Shown one piece after another: positions 49,579 to 62,073 of a DNA stretch of 64,000 bases; the stretch's first letter is position 1, and the number at the start of each line of letters is the position of its first letter. The stretch is from positions 558,001-622,000 of the forward strand of contig CAWJOC010000022.1 of the NCBI GenBank assembly GCA_963844315.1, read 5' to 3'. The notes under the pieces were generated by a model. It was not told the origin of the DNA. It ran no database searches and worked only from the letters and a program-made list of their open reading frames with translations. The position numbers and the translations under genes were made by a program. This DNA is from CAWAVN01 sp963844315. GTDB lineage: Bacteria; Planctomycetota; Planctomycetia; Planctomycetales; Planctomycetaceae.

Positions 49579-49791
49579 AGTTGCCGAAGGATGTCTGGTT
49601 TAAATTCACCAGGCGACTCGCGGGAAGTTGCTCGATATCATTTGGAAGCCCTCTCATGCCTTGCCTGGTGTGAGAGGGCTTTGCCATTGGCAATAACCCC
49701 CATCACTCTTGCAATTCTTCCGCTCGAGGAGAATCATGGGACTCTGCCAAACCGATGAATTCCTACCGTGGATAAATTCGAGGAGTACCCC

Positions 49792-52700
49792 ATGCGGATT
49801 CGAGCTTTCGCCTTTTGTCTCGCCCTGGCTGCCCTGTCCTTCCCAAACAACGATGTGTCCGCTCAGCCGATGGGTTTTCAGGTCGGAGCCGCCTTGGAGG
49901 ACATCACACCGATGACGCCCATGCGTCTGACGGGATATGGCAACCGGGAAGTCGAGTCCTTGGGCGTTGAGCAGAAGATTTCCGCGCGGGCATTCGCCGT
50001 GCGTTCTCAGGATTCCAAGCAGCCCGCCGTGATTTGTACGGTGGAACTCTTAGGCATCACGCCGGACCTGAGGAGGAATGTTCTCGCCGAAGTCAACGAG
50101 ACCCATCCTTTGGCCAACGAGCGGTTCATCCTTTGCGCCACGCATACGCATACCGCGCCCTGCGTGAATGGGGTTTGCCCTTTGATTCTGGGAGACACCA
50201 TTCGGCCCGCCGAAGAGGAGCGGATTGACCGGTATTCCGAAGATCTCATTCCCAAGATTTCACGGGCGGTCAACAAGGCCCTTGCCAATATGCAAGAGGC
50301 TCAATTGTCGTTTGCCCGTGGCCAGGTGGATTTTGCCGTCAACCGCCGGGTGCTCAAGGAGGGGACCTGGGCGGGTTTCGGCGTTGTTCCCGATGGGCCT
50401 GTGGACCGGCAACTTCCGCTGCTCGCGGCCAAGGATAAAAACGGGAAAGTCCTTGCGGTCCTGGCGAATTATGCTTGCCATTGCACGACGTTTGGCGGCC
50501 GGTTCAACAAGATCGCGGGCGATTGGGCGGGCTATGCTTCGGCGGCGATTGAAAGAGAACATCCCGGCTGCGTGGCGTTAATTACGATTGGCTGTGGAGC
50601 CGATGCCAATCCCGAACCCCGCGACGGTGAAAATGCCATTGCACTCGCGACGAAACACGGCGAAAGTTTGGCCAAGGAAGTCGGGCGACTTTTGGCCGGC
50701 GAAATGAAACCCATTTCCGGCTCCATCGAGGGAAAAATCACCACCATCAAACTCCCATTCGACCGTCCGCGCACCGAAGAGGAATGGAAAGCCCTCGCCA
50801 AACAGCCGAATCAAACCGGCGTTTATGGCCGATATTTTCTGGAAAAGTTTCAGAAGAAGTCCGTACCCGAAGAGTTGGACTACACCGTCGCTTCGCTCAC
50901 TTTGGGAGACGATCTGGCGATGGTCTTCCTGGCGGGTGAAGTGGTGGTGGACTATTCAATCCGGCTGCACGATGAGTTCGCCGCCGACCGCCTTTGGGTC
51001 ACTGGCTATGCCAACGACGTGCCCTGTTATATTCCCTCCCGGCGGATTTTAAGGGAGCAAGGTTACGAGGCGGACCGCTCGATGGAGTTCTACCGCCAGC
51101 CGAACCGATTTAGCCCCGTGATCGAAGATTTGATCGTGGACACCGCCCAAAAGCTCTTGCCGCAAAACTTCTACTCGCAGGAAAAGCAAGCGGAATTCCC
51201 GCCGCCCAAATCGCCCCAAGAGGCGTTGGCGTCTTTCAAGCTTCCCAAGGGTCTCAAGGTGGAACTTGTCGCCTCGGAACCCTTAATTCAAGATCCGGTG
51301 GCATTTGATTGGGGCATGGATGGATCGCTGTGGGTTGTGGAGATGGGCGATTATCCCAATGGTCTCGATGGCCAAGGCCAGCCGGGCGGATGCGTGAAGC
51401 ATTTGACGGATACCAACGACGATGGCGTTTACGATCATGCGGCGACGTTTCTTAAAGGTCTGCCTTTTCCCACGGGGATCAAAGTCTGGCGGGAGGGCGT
51501 GCTCATCACCGCCGCCCCGAAAATCCTGTTCGCGGAAGACACCAATGGCGACGGGATCGCGGACAACGTGAAGACCCTTTACGAAGGCTTCGGCGAAGGC
51601 AATCAACAGCACCGCGTCAATGGACTCCGGTGGGGACTCGACAATTGGCTGTACGTGGGCAACGGCGATAGCGGCGGCGAGATTCGCTCCACCAAAACCA
51701 ACGCGAAAGTGGACACGCGCAAGCGCGACCTTCGCATCCAGCCCGATTTGGGACTTGTGGAGGCCATCTCTGGCAACACGCAGTTCGGCCTCTGCCGCGA
51801 TGATTGGGGCAATTGGTTCGGCGGCAATAACAGCAACCCGATGTGGCATTATGTTTTGGATCAGCGGTACCTCGACCGGAACCCTTACGTCGTGCCGCCG
51901 GAGACCAAGGTAATGGTCGCCAACCAGCCCGGAGCCGCCCCGGTCTTTCCCATCAGTCGGACGCTGAACCGCTTCAACGATTTTCACACCGCGAACCGCT
52001 TCACCTCCGCTTGCAGCCCCATCATCTATCGCGACGAGTTATTGGGGGAAGATTACGCCGGGAATGCTTTCATCTGCGAACCTGTGCACAATCTGGTGCA
52101 TCGGGAAATCATGAAGCAAGAGGGAGTCACTTTCAAAAGCCAGCGCGCACGTCGGAACAAACCTCCGAGTTTTTCGCCTCCGACGACAATTGGTTCCGCC
52201 CCGTGATGATCCGCACCGGACCCGATGGCGGCCTTTGGATTGCGGATTTTTACCGGTATGTGATCGAGCATCCCGAGTGGATTCCGGAACATCAACAAAG
52301 AAAAGTCGATCTCCGCGCCGGTTCAGATCGCGGAAGGATTTACCGGATTGTGCCGGATAAAGGAGCGAGATCTATTCCAAAGTTAAATGAACTGAATACC
52401 GAGAAGATTAGTAAAAGTTCTCAGATCTCCCAACGGCACGCTGCGGGACATGGCCCATCAACTCATGATTTGGAAGAACGATCAAACATTGGGAATTGAG
52501 GTTGAAATCGCCCTCGTCAATGACAAAGAACTTCATATGCAGTTACATGCTCTCTGTGCGCTGCATGGATTGCTGTCGTTTGAGGGACGGTTCTTTCACC
52601 CCGATCTTCTTAGAGTGACTTTACTTCACAAAGATCCCCGGATTGCTCGCCATGCGGTGCGGATCAGCGAAACATGGATTAAGGGTGCCTCAGACAAAAC

Positions 52701-54499
52701 TTGGGACAGCATGCCCGATGATGCTTTCATCATTAAAGAGTGGAATAGATTGGCAGAAACAAATGATCCGCTCCTCAAGATGCAAGTCGCCTATGCCCTG
52801 GGCGAGTGGAAGTCCCCGGTGAGCGGGAAGGGATTGAGTAGGATTCTGGTGACTTCCAATGATGATCCCTATCTCATCGCGGCGGCCATTAGTTCGTTGC
52901 ATGAAAAGAACCTGGAAACCGTCACCGACATTTGCCTCAAAGATTTGAAAGGAAAGCCGGTTCCTGCTTACATCCTGCCGCTATTGCAAACGGCTTTGGG
53001 ACATCAGACGCGGCGATCTGGTCGAGCGGATTCTTATTGCCGTCTTACCTAAGGCGGAATCCATCACCGCCAAGGAATTGCAAATCGGACAGACGTTATT
53101 GAGCAGATTGAGTTCTCAACGAAGCGCCTTGAATGCATTGGTCAAGCAACAATCCGAATTGCAGGATTGCCTGAAACAGTACAACACGGCGGCCATTCAA
53201 CTGGCGACGAACGAAGAGGCTAGCGTCAGTGATCGCGCTTTGGCCATTCGGTTTCTCGGTTTGGGAATGGGAGAGGCTTCCAAGTCACTGCCGAAGTTGG
53301 AGGATTTGATCCGCCTCAGCACACCCCCCGAAGTACAGGTCGCGGTGGTGGAAGCCCTAAGCCAAATAGGAGGCGAGACCGCTTTTGAGCGGATGTTTCA
53401 GTCTTGGCAAAGCCTGACGCCCTTGGTCAAGAAGACGGTGATGGCCGGGGCGGAGCGAAATCCTGCCCAGATGAAGTTGTTGTTACAGTCAGTGGAACGT
53501 GGAGAGATCGCTGCCACCGAATTGGATGTTTCGCTCAAGCAACGCTTGCTCGACCATCCAAATCAAGACCTCCGCAAATTGGCTCGAAAGACGTTGGGTG
53601 AATCCGCGTCTCGCAAAGAGATCCTGGCCGCCCGTGAATCCGCTTTGCAATTGACTGGCAATACGAACCGGGGAAAGGAACTCTTTCAAAAGCATTGCAG
53701 CCAATGCCATAAGGTGGGGGAAACCGGCTATGCCGTCGGGCCGGATTTGGCGTCGCTGACGAACCGCTCGCCGCAGGCTTTGCTTCTCGCGATTCTCGAT
53801 CCCAATCGGGCGATGGAAGACAAATTCGTGCAATATCTGGCGATGACCACGGAGGGCATTACGCACAATGGCCAGTTGGTGAATGAAACTGCAAACGCCA
53901 TCACTCTGGAAGCTGCCGAGAGCAAGCGGGTGGAATTGCTACGGTCCGATTTAGAGGAGTTCCGATCCACCGGAAAATCGCTGATGCCCGAAGGCATGGA
54001 AAAAGTGCTGTCCGATCAGGATCTGGCCGATGTGATTGCCTTTGTGGGCGAGATCGGCCCCGAACCCAAGACTTTCGCCGGGCTACAGCCTCGAACAATC
54101 CTTCAGCAAGAGGATGCCATCAATCTCCCCGCCTCGGCGGCGTTTTTGTATGGGGATCTCATCAGCTTTGAACACAAATATGAGACCCTAGAAACTTGGG
54201 GCAGTCCCACCGACCGCGCGGTTTGGAAAGTCCAAGTGACAAAGCCGGGCAAGTATCAAATCGAGCTGAATTATTCCTGCGATCCTTTGCACGCGGGAAA
54301 TGCGTTTGGCCTTAGCATCGGCAACCAACTTCTGAAGGGAACCGCAGCCAGCACGGGGTCTTGGGAACACTTCACGGTTCATTCACTGGGCACGGTCGAT
54401 CTCGCCAAAGGTCCCGCACGGATCCAGATGCAAAGCCTCGGCCCCATCCGCCGCGAATCCCTGCTGAAACTCCGCTCCATTCAACTCAAGCCGGAATAA
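49792..54499 (+). CDS. Fusion of ceramidase-like domain, PVC-type dehydrogenase propeller, HEAT region and cytochrome c; three apparent frameshifts
   Basis: About 1568 aa in one chain. GAGGAG lies 6 bases before ATG 49792, with a signal peptide (RIRAFAFCLALAALSFP). Residues ~25-470 are a neutral/alkaline ceramidase-like domain (ALEDITPMTPMRLTGYG, CATHTHTAP, NYACHCTTFGGRF). Next a beta-propeller dehydrogenase (KGLKVELVASEPLIQDPVA, VEMGDYPNGLDG, GNGDSGGEIRS), helical HEAT-type repeats, cytochrome c (CSQCHKVGETGYAVGPDL) and a C-terminal carbohydrate-binding-like sandwich (WKVQVTKPGKYQIELNYS). Frame breaks near 52147, 52413 and 53008 are single bases and the domain order is continuous. Probably a secreted or periplasmic enzyme coupling hydrolysis and oxidation; inferred. 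Confidence 0.85.
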
Positions 54500-54510
54500 G
54501 CCGACAAAGT

Positions 54511-55989
54511 TCACTTTCCCTCGGCGGCCCATTTCTTCATCAAGGCAATGTTCCTTTCGACTGCCGGGTTGCCTCTGCCCAAATAAACCGCCATGTCGCT
54601 GTCATACATCGCATCCGATTCCGGTCCCTTGTCTTTTGTGGTTTCGATCCATTGATCGAGGCGTGCGCGAAGTGACTTGAGCGTCTCTTCATGCTTGGGG
54701 TCGCCTGCCAGGTTCGTCACCTGCCAGCGGTCTTTCGTCCATTCGTAGAGTTCTTCCGGCGGACGTGTCGGGCTAAAGAGCAGCTTTTCCGAAATGGCAT
54801 CCAGTTTGCCAGCTTCGTGAAGTGAGCGAAGGGTTTGGACGATGCTCTTGCCGTCCTTATAGGCGTTGGGCTGAAGGTGCGGACGCTTGGGATAAAAGTT
54901 TCGGATGTAGAGGAAGTGGTCGGTCCTGACACTGCGGATCCGCTCGACCGTTTCATCACAGCGATCGCGGGCGGCGAACACGGCTTCTCGCGGCTGGTAA
55001 TCCTTGGCAAACACATCTTTCCCCTGCATGGACTTTGGAATGGGAATCCCGGCGGCGGCGAGCGAAAGGGCCGCGAGGTCGATGTGCTCGATCAGATCGT
55101 TTCGGACCTCGCCTTTCGGGATTCCCGGTCCTCTTACGACAAACGGGACGTGCGTGCCTTCGTTGTAGAGGAACTGTTTGCCGCGGGCGTGGCTGATGCC
55201 GTGATCGGTCATGAAGATGACCAGCGTCTGATCCAGAAGGCTCTCTTTTTCCAGGCGCGCGATGACTTGGCCCACGTGCTGGTCGGTGAAGCGCACGGCA
55301 TCGAGATACGCCGCCCAATCGTCCAGCAAAACGGGATCGCGCGGATAGTACGGTGGCAACTGCACTTTGGCGGGGTCGGTGGCTTCGCCGAATTCGGCCT
55401 TTGCGCGTGCGGACAGCTTTTGAGCGCTATTGGTATTGCCGCCCCGCAATTTGCCGCCCGCGAGTTGGACTTGCATGAAAAACGGCTGGTCTGGTTTTCG
55501 CCCCGCCCAATCGCTTGAATCATAAATCGCCTGGTCCCATTCGAAGTTGTAGTCGGTCTTGCCCATGTCACTTCGGCGTTGGTTTCGTCCTGGTGCGGAG
55601 GCCGGAAGCCCATTGCCGATGCAGGTGTAATAGCCTGCCTGCTGAAACAAGACCGGCACGGGAACAACGCCTTCGGGCAGATGGATCTTCTCTACGCCGC
55701 GCCCACTGCGATGCTGATGCGCGCCGATGCTGGTCTGATACATTCCGGTGATGAGGGCCGACCGGCATGGCGAACAAACCGGGGCGGTGACAAAGGCGTT
55801 TGTGAACTTCGTTCCTTCGCGAGCGAGGCGGTCGACAGCGGGCGTTTCGATCAACGTCTCGCCGTAGCACGAGAAATTCGCGGACATGTCATCCACGACA
55901 AACCACAGCACGTTCGGGCGGTCTTCCGCACTTGCGAATCCCGGCAGAAACAGGAAGCACAAGAGGAGGCGTCTGATATAACGTTTCAT
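54511..55989 (-). CDS. Sulfatase (formylglycine-dependent)
   Basis: 492 aa with signal peptide (MKRYIRRLLLCFLFLPGFASA). A type I sulfatase: PNVLWFVVDDMSANFSCYG with the metal-binding Asp pair, then VCSPCRSALITG holding the Cys-x-Pro-x-Arg site whose Cys is oxidised to formylglycine by a separate FGE enzyme. Further metal ligands are in MTDHGISHARGK. Predicted periplasmic, acting on sulfated glycans. N-terminal active core and C-terminal PxLYEW (RPPEELYEWTKD) match the choline/heparan-sulfatase-like planctomycete groups. Stop is 11 bases from the end of the convergent fusion gene, in line with a glycan-degrading role. Confidence 0.93.
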   Translation of the reverse strand: MKRYIRRLLLCFLFLPGFASAEDRPNVLWFVVDDMSANFSCYGETLIETPAVDRLAREGTKFTNAFVTAPVCSPCRSALITGMYQTSIGAHQHRSGRGVEKIHLPEGVVPVPVLFQQAGYYTCIGNGLPASAPGRNQRRSDMGKTDYNFEWDQAIYDSSDWAGRKPDQPFFMQVQLAGGKLRGGNTNSAQKLSARAKAEFGEATDPAKVQLPPYYPRDPVLLDDWAAYLDAVRFTDQHVGQVIARLEKESLLDQTLVIFMTDHGISHARGKQFLYNEGTHVPFVVRGPGIPKGEVRNDLIEHIDLAALSLAAAGIPIPKSMQGKDVFAKDYQPREAVFAARDRCDETVERIRSVRTDHFLYIRNFYPKRPHLQPNAYKDGKSIVQTLRSLHEAGKLDAISEKLLFSPTRPPEELYEWTKDRWQVTNLAGDPKHEETLKSLRARLDQWIETTKDKGPESDAMYDSDMAVYLGRGNPAVERNIALMKKWAAEGK

Positions 55990-56218
55990 GTGTCGGGCTT
56001 TCTATCTGAAGTCGATTGGACATGAAATTCGCGATGAGGCCATTTTTGGGCCCTGCGAGAAGGATTATCCACCTCCCGCCTTTGGATCACAACTCTGGTA
56101 CGCTTGATCCCATGACGAAAGCCTCCCTGCGATTCTTTGGGTTGCCCAAAACAACCTGCCGATTTTCTGGAAGTGGCACACGTGCTTCGAGAGGAAACGG
56201 ACGATGGTTTGATGAACT

Positions 56219-56812
56219 TCATTTCTTCTGCGTTCGCCGGCCTTGGGCAGCGGCGAGTTCTTGGGCCTGTCCCCAGCGATAAAAGATAAACCCGGCGATC
56301 AGTCCGATGGCCGATGCGGAAAGCACCGCCGCCGGGCTGGTCGTGAAGGTGGAATTTTCAGCGGCGGCTTGAGTCGTCAACACCAGCCCGATCAGGCTGA
56401 CCAGAAACCCCAAGACATCCGCCAGCAGTTCCGAAAGGCTGAAACTCATTTTCGAGAGCAGCACCAGCTTTCCCAACACAAGCTGCAATAGAAAGCTGAC
56501 AAGCCCCGTGGCCATGAGCGTAAACGCCACCCAATGAAACGCGGGAAACGCAAGTTGCTCCGCCACCAAATAAATCGGCTGGAGCACCCCCGCCGAAATC
56601 TCTTGGGCTTGCTCGCTTTGGTCCACCTGCTTGGCCGTGTCTTCGATGGTTTGCGTCGTTTCGTCCAGAGCCGCTTTCGCCTTCTCCGTCACACCTTCAG
56701 AATCGGCTGTCTTTTCGAGCGTTGTCTCTTCTTGCGCGTAACCTGTGGCGACGAAGAGCATCGCGGCCAATCCAACAATGAATGGCATCACATTTCGTCG
56801 GTTTCGAGTCAT
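56219..56812 (-). CDS. Secreted/membrane protein with three helices, function unknown
   Basis: 197 aa. GGAGA precedes the ATG. A signal peptide (VMPFIVGLAAMLFVATGYAQ) is followed by an acidic helical region (KAKAALDETTQTIEDTAKQV) and three membrane helices: FHWVAFTLMATGLVSFLLQLV, LADVLGFLVSLIGLVLTT and VLSASAIGLIAGFIFYRWG. The first part resembles small Ala/Glu-rich periplasmic proteins. No family recognised. The 300-bp gap (56813-57116) to the divergent PSD1 gene shows no gene. Confidence 0.65.
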   Translation of the reverse strand: MTRNRRNVMPFIVGLAAMLFVATGYAQEETTLEKTADSEGVTEKAKAALDETTQTIEDTAKQVDQSEQAQEISAGVLQPIYLVAEQLAFPAFHWVAFTLMATGLVSFLLQLVLGKLVLLSKMSFSLSELLADVLGFLVSLIGLVLTTQAAAENSTFTTSPAAVLSASAIGLIAGFIFYRWGQAQELAAAQGRRTQKK

Positions 56813-57116
56813 GGCATTTCTCCTGTAGAAAGCTTTTCGGTTTTGGTCACATTTTCCTCAAACCGTTTTGATCGAACTTTTCCCTGGCGCGTGTCTGTGG
56901 AAAAGGGGGGTTAATTGGTTCTCTCACACTAGCGATGAGAGTGATTATACCTCAAGCGACATAACCCCGAATGACAATTCGCCGACGCGGATGTATGGAC
57001 ATTTCGCTCCCAGAGACATCTTTGTGGAATGCCGGGATCACCCTCATCATTGGCGGATGCGCCAAGTTGAGTATTCTGAACGTATCCAATTCGCTTGTTT
57101 GTGGGAGTGGCTAGAC

Positions 57117-60100
57117 ATGTGGGGCCGTGGGTTTTTCATCCTGTTAATGCTTTCAATCATTTTGCCGGTCGCGGCGGGACGGGGCGAGGAACCAGGTTCG
57201 CCAGCGGTGGACTTTAATCGGGACATCCGCCCGATTTTGTCCAACAAATGCTTTTTTTGTCACGGTCCCGATGAAGCGGAGCGCCAGGGCGGCACGGAAG
57301 GGCTAAGGCTCGACACCGAAGCCGGGGCGATGGCCGATTTGGGCGGCTATACGGTGATTGTCCGGGGCAAACCGGACGAGAGTGAGCTAGTTCGCCGAAT
57401 CGAAAGCACTGATGAGGGTGAAAAGATGCCCCCGCCCACCAGCGGGAAACAATTGACGCCCAAAGAAATCGAACTCCTCAAACGCTGGATTGGGGAAGGG
57501 GCCAGGTTTGCCCAGCATTGGTCCTACGTCAAACCGGAGCGGCCCGCCGTTCCTAAAGTAAAACATAGTTCCTGGCCGCGAAACGAAGTCGACTATTTCG
57601 TCCTGTCCCGCTTGGAGAAAGAAGGCTTGACGCCTGCCCCTCAAGCGGATCGTTACACGCTCATTCGCCGATTGTCCTTGGATCTGACCGGCCTGCCTCC
57701 CACTTTGGCCGAGGTGGAAGAATTCGTCTATGACCAACGTCCCAGCGCCTACGACTTATTGGTCGACCGATTGCTCGCCAAGGAAACCTACGGCGAGCAT
57801 TTTGCGAGGCTGTGGTTGGATTTGGCCCGCTATGCCGACTCCACGGGCTACGCCGATGATCCGCCCCGGACAATTTGGGCCTACCGGGATTATGTGATTC
57901 GCTCGCTGAATCGGAATATGCCCTTCGATCAATTCACCATCGAGCAAATCGCCGGGGATCTTTTGCCGAACCCCACGGAAGACCAACTGATTGCGACCGC
58001 GTTTCACCGAAACACTCTGACCAACAACGAAGGCGGAACGAACGATGAAGAGTTCCGGAACGTCGCGGTGGTCGACCGGGTCAATACCACGATGGCGGTG
58101 TGGATGGGAACGACGATGGCCTGCGCCCAGTGCCATAGCCATAAGTACGACCCGATCACCCAGGAAGAGTATTTTCGGTTTTTCGCGTTCTTTAATAGCA
58201 CCGAAGATGCCGACCTTAAGGATGAAAAGCCGCTGTTGGACATATACACCTCGGAGCAAATCAACCAAAAGGCCAACTGGCAAAGCGAGATCGCCGAACT
58301 AGAAAGGAAAGTCAACACACGGACTCCCGAACTCAATGCCGCCCAAATCGCCTGGGAACAGCGGCTGAAACAGCCTCTGACTTGGAATGCCATTCGGCCT
58401 TCGGAAGTGACGACCGCCTCGAAATTGCCCGTCCAAATCTCAGAGAATGGCAGCGTGTTCGTGGAGCAATCCGCCGACACGGACACCTATCAGGTCCAAT
58501 GGCCAATCGCTCATGACATCAAAATCTCGGCTCTGAAGCTGGAAGCCTTACCCCACGCAACACTACCAGGCCAAGGGCCGGGGCATGGCGCGGGGAATTT
58601 TGTGGTGACGAAAATTGAAGCCCAGGTCGTGCCGCCAAAAGATTCCCCGATCAAGGGGCGGTTCGTGCGGGTGGAGATTCCGGGCGAACAGAAAATCCTT
58701 TCCCTGGCCGAAGTACAAGTGTTTTCGGCCGGACAAAATATCGCTCCAACGGGCAAGGCGACCCAAAGCAGCACCGCTTTTGAAGGCCCCGCGAACCTTG
58801 CAAACGATGGAAACACCAATGGCCATTACTTCGAAGCCAAGTCCACCACGCACACCGCCGTCTCCAAAGATCCCTGGTGGCAGTTGGATCTGGGCAGCGT
58901 TCAAGCGCTCGAAGAAATCGTGATCTGGAACCGCACCGATGGCAACACCGGCAGCCGATTGAAGGATTTCAAAATTCAATTGCTCAATGAAGAGCAAAAG
59001 CCCGTTTGGGAGAAACAAATCTCCACGGTGCCCAATCCCAGTCTGGCCGTTTCGCTTTCCGAAATTCGCCCGCTGACATTTTCATCGGCCCTCGCCGACG
59101 TTATGCAACAGGGCTTTCCTGCCGCGGATGTCATTCGGACCAAAGCCGACGGCAAAACCCAAGGCTGGGCCGTTGCCCCGGAGATCGGGAAGTCGCACGA
59201 ATTGACGCTTCTTCCCCATGCGGCGGTGGAAATCAAAGCCGGGTCCACCTTGAAGGTCACGATCGAACAACAATCGCCGCACAAGAAACACACTCTCGGT
59301 CATTTTCGCCTGCAAATCACGGAGGATTCGCGCGGGGGGAATTGGCGAAAGTTCCCGCAAACCTTTTGGCGGTCCTCCAACTTCCCCCCGAAAGCCGCAC
59401 GGACACACAGCAATCCGAACTTGGTCAACATTTTCTCGCCACGGCGAAGGAACTCGAACCAGAGCGGAAAAAGCTGGCCGAACTCAAAAAGCTGCTCGCG
59501 GAGCAAAAGCCCGAGACCACGGTTCCCATCATGCGGGAATTGCCCAATGGCAATCGCCGTGTGACGAAAATCCAAGTTCGGGGGAATTACCTCATCACGG
59601 AGGGTGACGTCAGCGAAGGCGTCCCGGCGGTATTTCACCCGCTACCGAATGATGCCCCCAAAGACCGCTTGGCGCTCGCCCATTGGTTGGTGGATGAAAA
59701 TAATCCTCTGACCTCTCGCGTAATCGCCAACCGCTATTGGGAAAAGATTTTCGGCGTCGGATTGGTGGAAACCAGTGAAGAGTTCGGCTCGCAAGGTGAA
59801 CCGCCTTCGCATCCTGAACTTTTGGATTGGCTGGCGACGGAATTGGTCCGGGAAGGCTGGGACGTGAAGCGGTTTATCAAACTCCTGGTGACATCGGCGG
59901 CGTATCGGCAAGAGGCCAAGGTCACACCGGAGGCATTTCAACGGGATCCCGATAATCGCTTGTTGGCCCGAGGCCCCAGATTTCGCATGTCCGCCGAGAT
60001 GATCCGCGATCAGGCCATGTTCGCCTCCGGGTTACTCAGCGCCAAAATGTACGGCCCGCCCGTCAAGCCGCCGCAGCCGAAACTCGGCATTAGTGCCGCC

Positions 60101-60601
60101 TTTGGCAGCGGAATCGACTGGCAAACCAGCGACGGCGAGGACAAATACCGCCGAGGGCTTTATACCATGTGGCGAAGGTCGAACCCCTATCCTTCGATGG
60201 CGACCTTCGATGCTCCCAACCGCGAAGTCTGCACGCTCCGCCGGGACCGGACCAACACGCCGCTGCAAGCATTGGTCACGCTCAATGACCCAGTTTACGT
60301 CGAAGCCGCCCAAGCCTTGGGCCGACGGATGGCGGCAGAGGAAGGAACGCTTGAAGAAAAACTGCGATTCGGTTTTCAACTTTGCGTGGCAAGACCCCCT
60401 TCGCCGCAGGAGGCCGAACGTCTTGTGAAACTCCACGCAACCGCCGCCAAACGGTATGCCTCGGCTCCGACGCTTGCCCAAAAGATGGCCACGGAACCTC
60501 TTGGCCCATTGCCCAAAGACGCCGACCCCGCCGACTATGCCGCCTGGACCGTCGTGGGCAACGTGCTCTTGAATCTTGATGAGATGTTCATGCGTCGCTA
60601 A
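57117..60601 (+). CDS. PSD1/DUF1549/DUF1553 protein with discoidin-like insert, one apparent frameshift
   Basis: About 1161 aa. ATG 57117 begins a signal peptide (FFILLMLSIILPVAAG). Domains: planctomycete cytochrome (CFFCHGPDEAERQGG), DUF1549 (LIRRLSLDLTGLPPTLAEV through CAQCHSHKYDPIT), then an F5/8 type C-like insert (NIAPTGKATQSSTAFEGPANLANDGN, DPWWQLDLGS, IVIWNRTDG) at about residues 540-620, then DUF1553 (PLTSRVIANRYWEKIFGVGLVETSEE, LRRDRTNTPLQALVTLNDP). A G appears missing from a GGGGGG run near 59334. The discoidin domain could tether the protein to glycan. Partner of the convergent DUF1501 gene. Confidence 0.9.
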
Positions 60602-60643
60602 AGACTCAAGTTGAAGTCGTAGGGTGAATGATTCATCGCCGCA

Positions 60644-62064
60644 TCAAACGCCGCCGTGAATCAAGCGGGTCAACGGTTGGCCGGGGCAAATGACCAAGGG
60701 CCGACCTTGGGAATCTTTCAGGGTGAGTTCCGGATCCACGCCCAAGAGTTGATAGATCGTGGCCACCAGATCCACGGGCTGAACCGCATCGCTTGCCGGA
60801 TAGGCCGCATACCGGTCCGAGGCTCCGTAAACCTGTCCGCCCTGAATGCCGCCGCCCGCCAAGACGCTGGTAAAGCAATTCGGCCAATGGTCCCGGCCAT
60901 CGGCTCCCGCCCCGGCATCGCTGTTTCGCTGGCCGATCTTCGGCGTGCGGCCAAATTCGCCCGTCCAGACCACGAGGGTCTCATCAAAGAGGCCGCGCTG
61001 TTTCAGATCATCCAACAGCGCGGAAAACGCCTGGTCCGCCACGGGCATCAAGCGTTCTTTGAGGTCGATAAAGTTCCGCGAGTGCGTGTCCCAATACACC
61101 GAAACATTCTTGATCCCGTCGTTCGGCCAGAACACCGTGACCAAAGGCACGCCGCGCTCGATGAGCCTGCGGGCTTGCAAAACCGATTGACCATGCGGAT
61201 TCCGCCCGTAGCGCTCGCGAGTCTCCGGCGTTTCTTGCGTGAGATCGAACGCCTGCCTTCCCACCGCGGAGTTCAATAAATCAAACGCCCGCTGATAATG
61301 GGCCGACATCGCGCGGGGGAGTCTTGCTGTCCTACGGTCCGCAGTTGTTGTTCCAAATCTTTTAAGAGTTGCTCGCGGCGGTCAAGCCTATCGATGCTGA
61401 GTTCCGGTTGCAGCACAAAATCGCCCACGCGGTAATCGGGCAGCGCCGGGTTGGCATCAATTGTGAGGGGATCGAATTGCTGCCCCAACCAGCCCGCGAA
61501 TTGGCCGTGGCTTTCCTCGACAAACCTGGGAACGTCACCTTCCAACTTGGGCCGCATGGAAACAAACGGCGGCAAGGGCGGCGTGCCCGCTCCCAACCTT
61601 GCGAGCACCGCCCCGATGTGCGGCCAATCCGCCCTGAGATCTCCGCCCGCAGGCGGAGCCTGTCCCGTAAGCAGGTAATGCGTGGAGGTGGTGTGGTTCA
61701 CATCGCCGTGGGTCATCGAGCGAATAATCGCCAGGTCGTTCGTCCGCTCCGAGAGCAGCGGAAAATGCTCGCAGATGTGGATCCCCGGCGTCTTGGTGGC
61801 GATGGGCTGAAATTCCCCGCGCACTTCTGCCGGAGCATGGGGCTTCATGTCCCATGTGTCCTGATGGGCCGGTCCTCCCCACATGAATAATAAAATGCAA
61901 GACTTCGCTTTGCCCGGCAAAGGGGATTCTTTCGCGGAAGCCTGATTCAACAGGTCCCGGCCTGCAAGGAGCCTGGGCAATGTCAAACCGAACAAGCCCA
62001 CGCTGCCCGCTTTAAGCAGCTTGCGGCGGGCCAAAGAAATCGGTTGATGAAGAGGTTTTGCCAT
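60644..62064 (-). CDS. DUF1501 family protein, one apparent frameshift
   Basis: About 473 aa. A Tat-like leader (LARRKLLKAGSVGLFGLTLPRLLAG) is followed by the DUF1501 body: CILLFMWGGPAHQDTWDMKP, HICEHFPLLSERTNDLAIIRSM, THGDVNHTTSTHYLLTG and, after the frame break, VVWTGEFGRTPK, GRDHWPNCFTSVLAGGG and HGGV at the end. This alkaline-phosphatase-superfamily-like family is planctomycete-typical and usually accompanies PSD1/DUF1553 genes, as here (convergent, 43 bases apart). One C seems missing near 61317 (DSPRAMSAHYQ on repair). Confidence 0.92.
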
Positions 62065-62073
62065 TCCTTCATT

